A stretch of DNA of 64,000 nt from Ferranicluibacter rubi (GTDB lineage: Bacteria; Pseudomonadota; Alphaproteobacteria; Rhizobiales; Rhizobiaceae). This document shows positions 44,120-52,571 of this stretch, in pieces. The translations under genes were made by a program, and so were the position numbers. Location: the NCBI RefSeq assembly GCF_011603255.1, contig NZ_JAANCM010000010.1:1-64000 (forward strand), given 5' to 3'. Position 1 is the first letter of the stretch. The number at the start of each line of letters is the position of its first letter. The notes under the pieces are model-generated. The model saw nothing but the letters and a program-made list of their open reading frames with translations, made no database searches and was not told the DNA's origin.

Positions 44120-44950
44120 TTATGCCGCCACCATCATGGGTGCCAGCGCGTTGAAGTAGGCCTGATCCGGCGTCTGCCGGTCAAGGGATGAATGTGGGCG
44201 TCTGCTATTGTAAAAGGTCAGATATCGGCCAATGCCGACGCGGGCCTCAGACACGGTCTTGTAGGCGTGGAGGTAGACCTCCTCGTATTTGATCGACCGC
44301 CAGAGCCGCTCGACGAAGACGTTGTCGCGCCATGCGCCCTTGCCATCCATCGAGATGGCGATCTCAGCTTTCTTCAGCACCGCCGTGAAGTCCACCGAGG
44401 TAAACTGCGAGCCCTGATCCGTGTTGAAGATGTCGGGCTTGCCATAGCGGGCGAGCGCTTCTTCGACCGCTTCGATGCAGAAGGCCGCTTCCATCGTGAT
44501 CGACAGCCGCCACGACAGAACCCTTCGGCTGAACCAGTCCACGACGGCGCAGAGATAGACGAAGCCGCGAGCCATTGGGATATAGGTCAGGTCCATCGCC
44601 CAGACATGGTTGGGCCGGGTGACCGACAGCTTGCGCAAGAGGTAAGGATAGATTTTGTGCCCAGGTGCCGGTTTCGACGTGTTCGGGCGGCGGTAGATCG
44701 CCTCGATGCCCATCTTCTTCATCAGCGTGGCGACGTGCAGCCGCCCAGTTTCCAGCCCGTCGCCCCTCAAGAGCCCTTGCAACATCCGACTTCCGGCAAA
44801 CGGGTAGTTGAGATGCAGTTCGTCGATCCGCCGCATCAGGGCGAGATCGCCTTCAGACACTGGACGGGGCAGATAATAGATGCTGCCACGGCTGAAGCCG
44901 AGAAGCCTCGCCTGGCGTGCGACCGACAGTTTGTGCTCGCGGTCGATCAT
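44120..44950 (-). CDS. IS3-family transposase OrfB (integrase core)
   Basis: 276-aa DDE recombinase. An N-terminal HTH_21-like part (YPFAGSRMLQGLLRG) is followed by the rve core: NHVWAMDLTYIPMARGF (first Asp), DIFNTDQGSQFTS (second Asp), and the terminal FVERLWRSIKYEEVYLHAY with the catalytic Glu, then RRPHSSLDRQTPDQAYF. It appears intact. Its start overlaps the orfA stop as ATGA. In IS3 elements OrfAB is made by -1 frameshifting before this overlap; the run AAAGAAA near 44950 may be the site. Confidence 0.93.
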   Translation of the reverse strand: MIDREHKLSVARQARLLGFSRGSIYYLPRPVSEGDLALMRRIDELHLNYPFAGSRMLQGLLRGDGLETGRLHVATLMKKMGIEAIYRRPNTSKPAPGHKIYPYLLRKLSVTRPNHVWAMDLTYIPMARGFVYLCAVVDWFSRRVLSWRLSITMEAAFCIEAVEEALARYGKPDIFNTDQGSQFTSVDFTAVLKKAEIAISMDGKGAWRDNVFVERLWRSIKYEEVYLHAYKTVSEARVGIGRYLTFYNSRRPHSSLDRQTPDQAYFNALAPMMVAA

Positions 44951-45258
44951 TTCTTTCCGCCCAGCAATCCCGCCTTGCCGAGCGCACCGGACAAAAAATC
45001 GTTCTCCAGTGTCAGTTCGCCGATTTTGGCGTGCAGCGTTTTGACATCGATGGTCGGGCCCGCCGGTTCCGCCTTGGCTTCATCGCCGAAAACACCCGTC
45101 GCCCCCTCAAGGAGCTGGTCTTTCCACTGTTTGATCTGGTTGGCGTGCACATCGAACTGTTGGGATAATTCCACCAGTGTCTGCTCACCCCGGATGGCGG
45201 CGAGCGCCACCTTTGCTTTGAAAGCCGGGCTGTGGTTCCGGCGCGGTCGTCTCGTCAT
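44947..45258 (-). CDS. IS3-family OrfA (HTH subunit)
   Basis: 103-aa protein: MTRRPRRNHSPAFKAKVALA, then the HTH TLVELSQQFDVHANQIKQWK and a leucine-zipper tail (IDVKTLHAKIGELTLENDFL). Start at ATG 45258 chosen as in related elements; the frame extends to 45279. It ends in LGGKK followed by the ATGA overlap with orfB. Confidence 0.92.
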   Translation of the reverse strand: MTRRPRRNHSPAFKAKVALAAIRGEQTLVELSQQFDVHANQIKQWKDQLLEGATGVFGDEAKAEPAGPTIDVKTLHAKIGELTLENDFLSGALGKAGLLGGKK

Positions 45259-45391
45259 GGTATCTCCTGTTCCCGGCATCTAAGCCGAAGTCAGGCAGAA
45301 TTTCCACTTATCCCCCCTGTGCAGATTTCCCGAGCCAGCTCTCTGGGCGAGAACGTCAAGAGTCGTTATAAGGTTGTTCCGAAGCGCCGCT

Positions 45392-45832
45392 TCAAATCAC
45401 GCCTTTGCTCAAAATGAAGCATCCATAGGGCCCCGGGTCAGAGGTTCTGACGATCGCGAACGAGCTTTTTGCAGCTTCGTAGAAGGCAAAGCGTTCCAAG
45501 GCCTCCATCACAACAGGTCTGTCTTGCGACCGATCTATGGCGTTTTGGATCACTGAGAAAATCGGCATCTGAGCATCCGCGTCACCGACCACCTGCATGC
45601 GCTTAACCGGTGCATCGACGAAGGTATCCAGAGGAAAAAGCGTCATGACGGCCTCCACGAGACGCTCAAGGCCGCAGCCGGAGACATCGATGAGGCGTCC
45701 ATAGGTGGTATGCTCGGCTATCGTTTGCGCAGGGTGGTTCACGTCACACACGACCAGCTGGTCGCCATGTCCCATCAACATCAACGCATACACCAATTCG
45801 GCGTTCAAGATTGGGTCGATCCCCTTTAGCAT
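45392..45832 (-). CDS. RbsD/FucU-family sugar mutarotase
   Basis: 146-aa protein that interconverts sugar anomers or pyranose and furanose forms to feed a kinase. Signature segments: MLKGIDPILNAELVYALMLMGHGDQLVVCDVN (the GHGD motif with active-site His and Asp) and DAPVKRMQVVGD, then ALERFAFYEAAKSSFAIVRT with the terminal tyrosine region PYGCFILSKGVI. FucU-like features outweigh RbsD. It is divergent from the sugar ABC operon starting at 46196 and probably acts on the sugar imported by that locus. Confidence 0.92.
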   Translation of the reverse strand: MLKGIDPILNAELVYALMLMGHGDQLVVCDVNHPAQTIAEHTTYGRLIDVSGCGLERLVEAVMTLFPLDTFVDAPVKRMQVVGDADAQMPIFSVIQNAIDRSQDRPVVMEALERFAFYEAAKSSFAIVRTSDPGPYGCFILSKGVI

Positions 45833-46195
45833 TCCGTTGCCTCCCCTAGTCGCGCTGCTGCTCTTTACGGTCTATGTTAATTTCGTAATGCCAACAATCT
45901 CTGTTCCGCTTTCATAGGCGGTTATCCCCGGTGGTGGGTGAGTGAACGCCATGCCGCCCTTTGCAAGCAGGAGTCCTTCAAGGAAGGTGATGCATTCAGG
46001 TAAGAATCAGAACGAAATTTCCATGTGATACTTTACAAAATAATATGGATGTGTGAAGTTTCGCTGAACGGATGGTGTCCTCCCAGGGCAAGCTAGCCGA
46101 GGCAGGTGGCGCTGAATGGCTCCACCTGCCACGGTCTTTCAGGGGTGGTCGACCGTCGCGAGGAGTGCGCGACGCCGTTTGGAGGAGAATAACTT
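45833..46195. other. Divergent promoter region, mutarotase / ABC operon
   Basis: No gene; contains the operator-like 30-bp site at 46030-46059 and GGAGGAG before the ATPase start. Confidence 0.5.
46030..46059. promoter_or_regulatory. Operator-like inverted repeat, copy 1
   Basis: ACTTTACA, 14 bp, TGTGAAGT; arms match at 7 of 8 positions. It is identical at 22 of 30 positions to 51435-51464, which precedes the second sugar operon. Probable common regulator site; the RpiR-family protein encoded at 56253 is the obvious candidate. Confidence 0.7.
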
Positions 46196-47257
46196 TTGGC
46201 ATCGATGAACATCGACAATGTCGGAAAAGCCTATGGTGGCCTCACGGTCATCCACGGCGTTTCCGTGGAAATCCCTGACGGCGAATTCGTCGTCCTCGTC
46301 GGACCGTCCGGCTGCGGAAAATCGACACTGCTGCGCATGGTCGCCGGTCTTGAACCGATTACGTTCGGCGACATCCGGATTGATGGAAAAGTGGTCAACG
46401 ATCTGCCGCCGAAAGATCGTGATATCGCGATGGTCTTCCAGAGCTATGCGCTCTATCCCCACAAGACCGTGGCGGAGAATATGGGCTTTGCCCTGAAAAT
46501 GCGCGGCGAAACGAAAGCGGACATTGAGGCGCGCGTGCGCAGGGCGGCTGAGATTTTGGATCTCGTGCCGTATCTCGCGCGCTACCCTCGCCAGTTGTCC
46601 GGCGGGCAGCGGCAGCGCGTGGCGATGGGTCGGGCAATCGTCCGCGATCCCAAAGTGTTCCTGTTCGACGAACCTCTTTCCAATCTCGACGCAAAGCTAC
46701 GGGTACAGATGCGCGCCGAGATCAAGGAACTGCAGCGCAGGCTGGCAACGACGATGATCTATGTGACACACGATCAGGTGGAAGCCATGACCATGGCCGA
46801 CCGGATCGTCGTCCTTCGCGACGGGCGCGTCGAGCAGATAGGGTCGCCGCTGACGCTGTACGACCGACCCGCCAACACTTTCGTCGCGGGATTCATCGGT
46901 TCGCCGTCGATGAATCTGATCAAGGGTCATATTCGCGCATCACCGGCGCCGTACTTCGAAACCGATGACGGCATTCGTCTACCGCTTGAGCGTACGCCTG
47001 CCGGATCGGACGGGCGTCCGGCCTATTACGGTATCCGGCCGGAGCATTTCACGCTCGGCGGCGACGTCAGCGCCGATGTGACGGTGGTGGAATCGACAGG
47101 GTCGGAAACGCAGGTTTTTGCCAAGCTCGGACAGCAGAAAATCATCGGCGTTTTTCGTGATCGGGTCGAGGAACAAGCCAGCCACGCGATCGCGATGACG
47201 CCAAATGCCAGCTTGGTCCATTTGTTCGACAGTGACAGTGGGTTGAGGATCGACTGA
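46196..47257 (+). CDS. Sugar ABC transporter ATPase (UgpC/MalK type)
   Basis: 353-aa ATPase of the CUT1 importer group. Walker [10 protein letters not shown], signature [14 protein letters not shown], Walker [13 protein letters not shown], switch His in [15 protein letters not shown]-terminal OB-type regulatory domain ([12 protein letters not shown]) follows. Start TTG 46196 has GGAGGAG 8 nt upstream; ATG 46205 is the alternative. First gene of an operon with a binding protein and two permeases; in most CUT1 operons the ATPase comes last, so the order is unusual. Confidence 0.93.
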   Translation: MASMNIDNVGKAYGGLTVIHGVSVEIPDGEFVVLVGPSGCGKSTLLRMVAGLEPITFGDIRIDGKVVNDLPPKDRDIAMVFQSYALYPHKTVAENMGFALKMRGETKADIEARVRRAAEILDLVPYLARYPRQLSGGQRQRVAMGRAIVRDPKVFLFDEPLSNLDAKLRVQMRAEIKELQRRLATTMIYVTHDQVEAMTMADRIVVLRDGRVEQIGSPLTLYDRPANTFVAGFIGSPSMNLIKGHIRASPAPYFETDDGIRLPLERTPAGSDGRPAYYGIRPEHFTLGGDVSADVTVVESTGSETQVFAKLGQQKIIGVFRDRVEEQASHAIAMTPNASLVHLFDSDSGLRID

Positions 47258-47332
47258 GATCTCGCCGGCCCTTCAAGGAGGAAGCGCTGGCCGCCACGCA
47301 CCGTGGCATTTTATCAACGGGAGGAGACTAAC

Positions 47333-48994
47333 ATGAAAGTCAGTGATTTCGAGAGAATGATGGCGATCGGCTTAAGCCGGCGCGCCATCCTGAAAACCGG
47401 CGCAAGCCTTGGCGCCGTCGCCGCCGCCAGCGGAGTTCTTGGGTCGTTCGGGGCAGCTTTCGCTCAGGACGTATCGCTGCGGGGTCAGATCCTGCAAGTT
47501 CCCGGCGTGGGCAAAGGATCGCCAACGGACGCTGACTGGCAAAAGGTCGGCGAGATGTGCCTGGAGGCCACGAAGAAGAGCGTGACCCAGGGCGAATTTG
47601 CCGGCGTCGAACTGTCATTCATGGGATTGAATAACCAGAACCTCCACAATGTCCTGTTCCGCGGCTTCCTGAAGCCCTGGGAAGACTACACGGGCGCCAA
47701 GATTACCTGGATCGATCTGGCGCAGGCCGATTACAATCCGCGCCTTCAGCAGGCGATCGCGACGGGAACGGTTGATTTCGACCTGTTGGAAATGGGCGCG
47801 CCCTTTGAGGGTGATGTTTGTGGCAGGGGGCTGGCTTCGGAAATGCCGGACTGGGTCAAGGCGCAGATCGACATGGACGACTATGTCGATTACCTTAAGG
47901 CGCCCGTCGGGACCTGGGACGGCAAAACCTACCGCATTTCCGTCGACGGCGATTGCCACAACTTCAATTACCGCACCGACTACTTCACCGATACCGACCT
48001 TGCCAAGGCCTGGAAGGACGAGGGCCATGAGGGCGAGTGGGGCGTGCCGAAGACGTGGCAGAAGGTTCAGGAAGTCACCAAATTCCTCAAGGGCAAGACC
48101 GTCGGTGGCAGCGATGCAATCGGCTATCTCGATGCGCCCAAGGCCTGGGGCGGTTTCGGATTCTACTTCCTCGCCAGCCGCGCCACAGCGTATGCAAAGC
48201 ACCCCGACGACAAGGCATGGTTGTTCGATACAGACACCATGAAGCCGCGCATCAACAATCCGGCCTGGGTCCGGGCGATCCAGGACGTTATCGACGCCCT
48301 GCCGTCGGAATCGGGCGACCAGCTCAATGCCGATCCGGGCACGACGGCCTTCCAGCAGTTTCTGGCAGGCACCGGCTCGATGGTCTCCTGGTGGGGCGAT
48401 GTCGGTGCTGGCGCTCGCACCAGCGATAGTTCGGTTGTCGGTGATACGATCGGCTTCGATATCCTCCCGGGATCGGATGACGTCTACAATTCGAAGACCG
48501 GCCAGTGGGACAAGCTCGCGAGCGGCCCGAACCATGCACCCAACATGGCCTATCTCGGCTGGGGTGTGTACGTCATGGCCCGCGTCGATAGTGACGAGAA
48601 GAAAAAGAAGGCAGCATGGAGCGCGGCCGCGCATCTCGGCGGCAAGGACCTTGCGCTCTGGACCGCAGCTTACCCGTCGGGCTTCCAGTGCTATCGCAAG
48701 AGCCAGTTCGATATCAAGGAGTGGGTCTCTGCCGGATACGACGAGGCTTTCATCACCAGCTATCTCAACTCGCAGTCCAATTCTTACAATCATCCGAATG
48801 CCGCCATCGAGCCCCGCATTCCCGGCATCTTCCAGTATTACAGTGTCGCTGAAGACGAGCTGGCAAAGATCTTTGCCGGCCAGGCAACGGCGCAGGCTGG
48901 GGCAGATGCAATTGCCGCTGCCTGGGAGAAGATCACGGACCAACTTGGTCGCGACAAGCAGATCGCGCTCTACAAGGCCTCCCTGGGGGCCTGA
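47333..48994 (+). CDS. Tat-exported sugar-binding protein (SBP family 1)
   Basis: 553-aa periplasmic binding protein of a CUT1 importer. The N-terminus has a twin-arginine signal (LSRRAILKTGASLGAVAAAS, then GAAFAQ-DVS cleavage), unusual for this class. The body shows the family's ligand-domain pattern (ITWIDLAQADYNPRLQQAIATG, DFDLLEMGAPF) and PGTTAFQQFLAGTGSMVSWWG. It is longer than typical maltose-type binding proteins. Start ATG 47333 follows GGGAGGAG. The ligand is unknown. Confidence 0.9.
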   Translation: MKVSDFERMMAIGLSRRAILKTGASLGAVAAASGVLGSFGAAFAQDVSLRGQILQVPGVGKGSPTDADWQKVGEMCLEATKKSVTQGEFAGVELSFMGLNNQNLHNVLFRGFLKPWEDYTGAKITWIDLAQADYNPRLQQAIATGTVDFDLLEMGAPFEGDVCGRGLASEMPDWVKAQIDMDDYVDYLKAPVGTWDGKTYRISVDGDCHNFNYRTDYFTDTDLAKAWKDEGHEGEWGVPKTWQKVQEVTKFLKGKTVGGSDAIGYLDAPKAWGGFGFYFLASRATAYAKHPDDKAWLFDTDTMKPRINNPAWVRAIQDVIDALPSESGDQLNADPGTTAFQQFLAGTGSMVSWWGDVGAGARTSDSSVVGDTIGFDILPGSDDVYNSKTGQWDKLASGPNHAPNMAYLGWGVYVMARVDSDEKKKKAAWSAAAHLGGKDLALWTAAYPSGFQCYRKSQFDIKEWVSAGYDEAFITSYLNSQSNSYNHPNAAIEPRIPGIFQYYSVAEDELAKIFAGQATAQAGADAIAAAWEKITDQLGRDKQIALYKASLGA

Positions 48995-49070
48995 GTCGAA
49001 AAGCCAGGCGGCGTCCGCGTCGCCTGGTTCTGTCATTCATGCCTGTGAGGCATGCGTCAAGGGTTTGCCA

Positions 49071-50195
49071 ATGTCCCACACCACTATGCAAGCCGGCGGT
49101 CCGCCGGCCTCAAGACGTTCAGAGCGAACGGCGCGTCAGTTAAGCGGGGCACGAAACGGCCGGTTGCTTCTGTGGGCTGCAACTCTGCTGCTGTTTGCCA
49201 CGCTCCTCCTGCAAGTCCTTGAGGTATCAGGCGTGGTGTCGATGGGGCTTGTCAGCTGGCGCCCGCTGCTTTTCGCCTATCTTATCTGGGCTGGTGCGCT
49301 CTGTGCCGCGCAGGTCATGATCCGTGGGGAGGATGGGCAACGTGCGGCTTTCGTGTTGCCCGCAGTGCTCTTCACGGTCGCCATGGTGGTCTTTCCCACC
49401 GTCTTTGGCCTATACATCGCCTTTACCGACTGGAACCTGAGCGCCGCGGCCGGCCGGCAGTTCAATGGGTTGGACAATCTGCGCAGCCTGTTTGCCGACG
49501 TGTATTTTTGGAACGCACTTCTGAACATGGTCTATTACGTGCTGGCGGTGCTGGTTCAGTATGCCATCGCATTCGGTCTGGCCTTGTTGCTGAATGCCGA
49601 GATCAAGGCGCGGAAATTCTTTCGCGTTGCCTTTCTCTTGCCGCTGATGCTGAGCCCGGTGGCCGTCAGCTGGATGATCGGCAAGTCGCTGATGGAATAC
49701 CGTTTCGGTCCGGCGGCAACGTTGGCACGCCATCTCGGCTGGGACAATCCGGCTTTCTTTTCGACGCCCTGGCTGGCGCGGACCTCCATCATGGCGATGG
49801 ATGCCTGGGTGTCGATCCCGTTCATGATGATCCTCCTACTTGCCGGCCTTCAGGCGTTGCCGTCCGAGATCAAGGAAGCGGCGAAGGTCGACGGAGCGTC
49901 TGGCTGGCAGAGCTTTAAGGAAATCACCTTTCCGCTGATGCTGCCCGTCAGCATGACGGTGATCATTCTGCGTATCATTTTCCAGCTGAAACTCGCCGAT
50001 ATCGTTATCAACGTCACGGCCGGGGGCCCGGGAGGCGCGACGGACACGGTATCGAGCTTCATTTTCCGCGAGTATCGCGACCGCTCGAATGTCGGCTACG
50101 GCACCATGCTTGCGGAATTCTATCTCGTCATCATCATCATTTTCGTCGCGCTCATCCTCAAAGGGGCGAGCCGGTGGATGCAACGCGACAATTGA
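49071..50195 (+). CDS. Sugar ABC transporter permease (MalF type)
   Basis: 374-aa inner-membrane permease with a hydrophilic start, two extra N-terminal hydrophobic segments, then the six-helix core. EAA loop: ALPSEIKEAAKVDGASGWQSFKEITFPLM. Start ATG 49071 follows AAGGG. The long open frame upstream to 48327 is a shadow of the binding-protein gene. Pairs with the next permease. Confidence 0.92.
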   Translation: MSHTTMQAGGPPASRRSERTARQLSGARNGRLLLWAATLLLFATLLLQVLEVSGVVSMGLVSWRPLLFAYLIWAGALCAAQVMIRGEDGQRAAFVLPAVLFTVAMVVFPTVFGLYIAFTDWNLSAAAGRQFNGLDNLRSLFADVYFWNALLNMVYYVLAVLVQYAIAFGLALLLNAEIKARKFFRVAFLLPLMLSPVAVSWMIGKSLMEYRFGPAATLARHLGWDNPAFFSTPWLARTSIMAMDAWVSIPFMMILLLAGLQALPSEIKEAAKVDGASGWQSFKEITFPLMLPVSMTVIILRIIFQLKLADIVINVTAGGPGGATDTVSSFIFREYRDRSNVGYGTMLAEFYLVIIIIFVALILKGASRWMQRDN

Positions 50196-50206
50196 GGCTG
50201 AAGCCG

Positions 50207-51130
50207 ATGGCAACACATGTTGAAACATCTACGACACGGCCAAGCCTCTGGTCTCGCCGCCCGCAGTTTCTGACCACCAGTCTGCTGATCTATGCCGCTC
50301 TGGTTTTCTGGGCCTTCGTTTCGCTGTTTCCGATTTACTGGACGATCACCACCTCCTTCAAGACGGCGGTGAATGTCACGCAGGGACATCTGATTCCCTT
50401 TGTCGATTTCATGCCGGACTGGAAAGGATGGCGTTCACTCGGGCTGTCGCCGGATACGATCTTCGCGCAATCGACCGTGCGCGACGAGTTCATCAGACGT
50501 TTCTTCAACAGCATCGTAGCCTCCGCTGGCGCATCGTTTCTCGCGGTCATCATCGGCTCTCTCGCCGCCTATGGCCTCAGCCGTTTTTCCTACAAGTTCC
50601 TCTGGATGAAGAACAAGGACATCTCGTTCTTCTTCCTGTCGCAACTGATCCTGCCGCCTGTCGTGCTCGCCATGCCGTTCCTGGTTCTCTACAAGCACCT
50701 GATGCTGCTCGACACGCTGATCGGCCTCGTGCTGGTCTATACGCTGATGGTGCTGCCGATCGTGATCTGGATCATGCGCGACCAGTTCGACACGATCCCC
50801 GTCGAGCTGGAACAGGCAGCCCTGGTAGACGGCTGCTCGATCTGGGGTGCGTTTCTGCGCATCGTGCTGCCGATTGCGCTGCCCGGAATGGTGGCGGCCT
50901 TCATTCTCTCGGTCATTCTCTGCTGGAATGAGTATTTCTTTGCCGCGCTGCTCACCAGTTCCAATGCCAAGACGCTGCCGGTGATGGTGGCGAGCCAGAC
51001 AGGTTCGCAAGGGATCAACTGGTGGTCGATGGCCGCCATCGCTACGGCCGCCATCATGCCGCTGATCCTCGTCGGCATTTTCCTGGAGCGCTATATCGTG
51101 AAAGGCCTGACGGCAGGCGCCGTCAAATAG
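50207..51130 (+). CDS. Sugar ABC transporter permease (MalG type)
   Basis: 307-aa permease with six hydrophobic segments. It has the MalG N-terminal pattern FVSLFPIYWTITTSFKT and the EAA loop IPVELEQAALVDGCSIWGAFLRIVLPIALPG. Start ATG 50207 chosen after TGAGG; ATG 50174 would overlap the previous gene. Last gene of the first importer operon. Confidence 0.93.
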   Translation: MATHVETSTTRPSLWSRRPQFLTTSLLIYAALVFWAFVSLFPIYWTITTSFKTAVNVTQGHLIPFVDFMPDWKGWRSLGLSPDTIFAQSTVRDEFIRRFFNSIVASAGASFLAVIIGSLAAYGLSRFSYKFLWMKNKDISFFFLSQLILPPVVLAMPFLVLYKHLMLLDTLIGLVLVYTLMVLPIVIWIMRDQFDTIPVELEQAALVDGCSIWGAFLRIVLPIALPGMVAAFILSVILCWNEYFFAALLTSSNAKTLPVMVASQTGSQGINWWSMAAIATAAIMPLILVGIFLERYIVKGLTAGAVK

Positions 51131-51434
51131 AAGTTCGCTAGGCCATATGCGGAAACATCTTCATCTGGCGCAGGACCGGTGCGGAATAAACCAGCAAGTC
51201 CATCGCGGGCTGTCGGCACGGCCCGTGTCATGACATCACGGGGATCGAGGATGTGGTGGCGGGCTAACGCAGTCTTTCGCCGCCAAGCCCTGCGGCCATT
51301 TCATGATCCATGCAGCCAACTGTCAGATCAAGCAGCGCCCCTCGGCGCGGCTGTTCGGCGCTGGAAAATGAAAGAAGATCCATTTTGGACAACGCGGCCG
51401 CCACGACGAATTGGTGCATCGCACAACATTAATA
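51131..51434. other. Intergenic region between the two sugar operons
   Basis: No supported gene. The following 30-bp inverted repeat is the only clear signal; the second operon's promoter should lie here. Confidence 0.5.
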
Positions 51435-51464
51435 ACTTTACAGCATGAACTAAATCTGTGAAGT
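51435..51464. promoter_or_regulatory. Operator-like inverted repeat, copy 2
   Basis: ACTTTACA, 14 bp, TGTGAAGT, the same arms and spacing as 46030-46059. It ends 31 bp before the isomerase start, a position that overlaps a promoter or leader and suits repression. Confidence 0.7.
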
Positions 51465-51495
51465 ACAGCGCATAACGACGAAGTGAGCCAGAGCC

Positions 51496-52476
51496 GTGAC
51501 CCAACTGAAATTTGCCACCCGCCTCAATTCTTTCGCCTCAAAGCCAAAGGCCGAATGGCCGGATCTTTCCGGCAAGCCAACGATGCTGCAAATGGCGACG
51601 CGCGCTGCCAAGGTCGAAGGTCTGACCGATCTTGATCTGAACTATCCCGACCATGTTGCCGAGAATCCAGCGCTTCTGGCCCGTCAGATCGGCGATCTCG
51701 GCTTGGCAATCAATGGTTTCGCCATGCGGTATTACACCAATCCGGCTTTCAAGATCGGCGCTTTCACCAATCCAGATCCGGCAGTTCGGCGCGAGGCGAT
51801 CGACCTTACGAAGAAGGGCATTGACGCGACACGCGCCGCTGGCAGCAACCTGATGACGCTCTGGCTTGGTCAGGACGGTTTCGATTACGCCTTCCAGGCA
51901 GATTATGCGACGCTGTGGCAGCACGAAATAGACGGTATCCGTGAAGTTTGTGCTCATGATCCGGATTGCCTGATCAGCATTGAATACAAGCCGAACGAGC
52001 CGCGCTCCTACAGCCTGATGCCCGATGCAGCAACGACGCTGCTGGCGATCAAGGATGTCGATATGCCTAATCTCGGTGTCACGCTGGACTTTGCCCATGT
52101 GCTCTATGCCGACGAGCAGCCGGCCTTTGCCGCGGCGCTGATCGCCCGCTACAGCCGCGTCCTCGGCGTCCATCTCAATGACGGCTATGCCAAGCGTGAC
52201 GATGGCCTGATGGTCGGTGCGGTGCATACCCAGCAGACGATCGAGCTTTTGCGCCAGATCCGCAAGGACGGCTATGAGGGTGCGATCTATTTCGACACGT
52301 TCCCCGACATGACCGGTCTCGACCCGGTGCACGAATGCGAGGTCAATATCCAGACCGTCAAGCGCATGCTGAAGGTTGTGGATCGCCTCGAGCAGGACAA
52401 TCGCCTCTCGGGCGCGATTGACCGACAGGATGCCGTTTCCGCGCAGGCCGTTATTCAGGAACTGATGCTCGGTTAA
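51496..52476 (+). CDS. Xylose-isomerase-like TIM-barrel sugar isomerase/epimerase
   Basis: 326-aa protein of the AP-endonuclease-2/sugar isomerase fold. Strand ends carry probable metal ligands: CLISIEYKPNEPR (Glu), NLGVTLDFAHVLYA (Asp/His), LGVHLNDGYAKRDDGL (His, Asp) and GAIYFDTFPDMTG (Asp). It would isomerise an aldose or ketose. It starts at GTG 51496, 31 bp after the operator-like repeat, and heads the ribose-type importer operon. Similar proteins act on rhamnose- or pentose-type sugars or on sugar alcohol derivatives; the exact substrate is unknown. Confidence 0.82.
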   Translation: MTQLKFATRLNSFASKPKAEWPDLSGKPTMLQMATRAAKVEGLTDLDLNYPDHVAENPALLARQIGDLGLAINGFAMRYYTNPAFKIGAFTNPDPAVRREAIDLTKKGIDATRAAGSNLMTLWLGQDGFDYAFQADYATLWQHEIDGIREVCAHDPDCLISIEYKPNEPRSYSLMPDAATTLLAIKDVDMPNLGVTLDFAHVLYADEQPAFAAALIARYSRVLGVHLNDGYAKRDDGLMVGAVHTQQTIELLRQIRKDGYEGAIYFDTFPDMTGLDPVHECEVNIQTVKRMLKVVDRLEQDNRLSGAIDRQDAVSAQAVIQELMLG

Positions 52477-52528
52477 GTCGTCCGGACGCTAAAATTCCGA
52501 AACGCTTTACGAACCTTTGCAACCAAAG

Positions 52529-52545
52529 GCACGCCGAAGGCGTGC
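52529..52545 (+). promoter_or_regulatory. Stem-loop before the ribose-type binding-protein gene
   Basis: GCACGCC, GAA, GGCGTGC: a perfect 7-bp stem 26 bp upstream of the start codon. It may protect or boost the binding-protein part of the message, as intercistronic hairpins often do. Confidence 0.5.
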
Positions 52546-52571
52546 TGATCGATACCATCCGGGAGGAACCG

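Larger units (their letters stand above)
44078..45323 (-). mobile_element. IS3-family insertion sequence
   Basis: Two overlapping genes (orfA, orfB) on the minus strand are flanked by related termini: TGAACAG with AAGTGAATTCT at the left, and the complement of CTGTGCA with AAGTGGAAATTCT at the right. Exact ends are uncertain, and no target duplication is visible. Confidence 0.75.

Noticed and set aside
47615..49036. 473-aa open frame antisense to the Tat-exported binding protein
   Set aside because: Shadow; real gene on the plus strand has signal peptide and family motifs.
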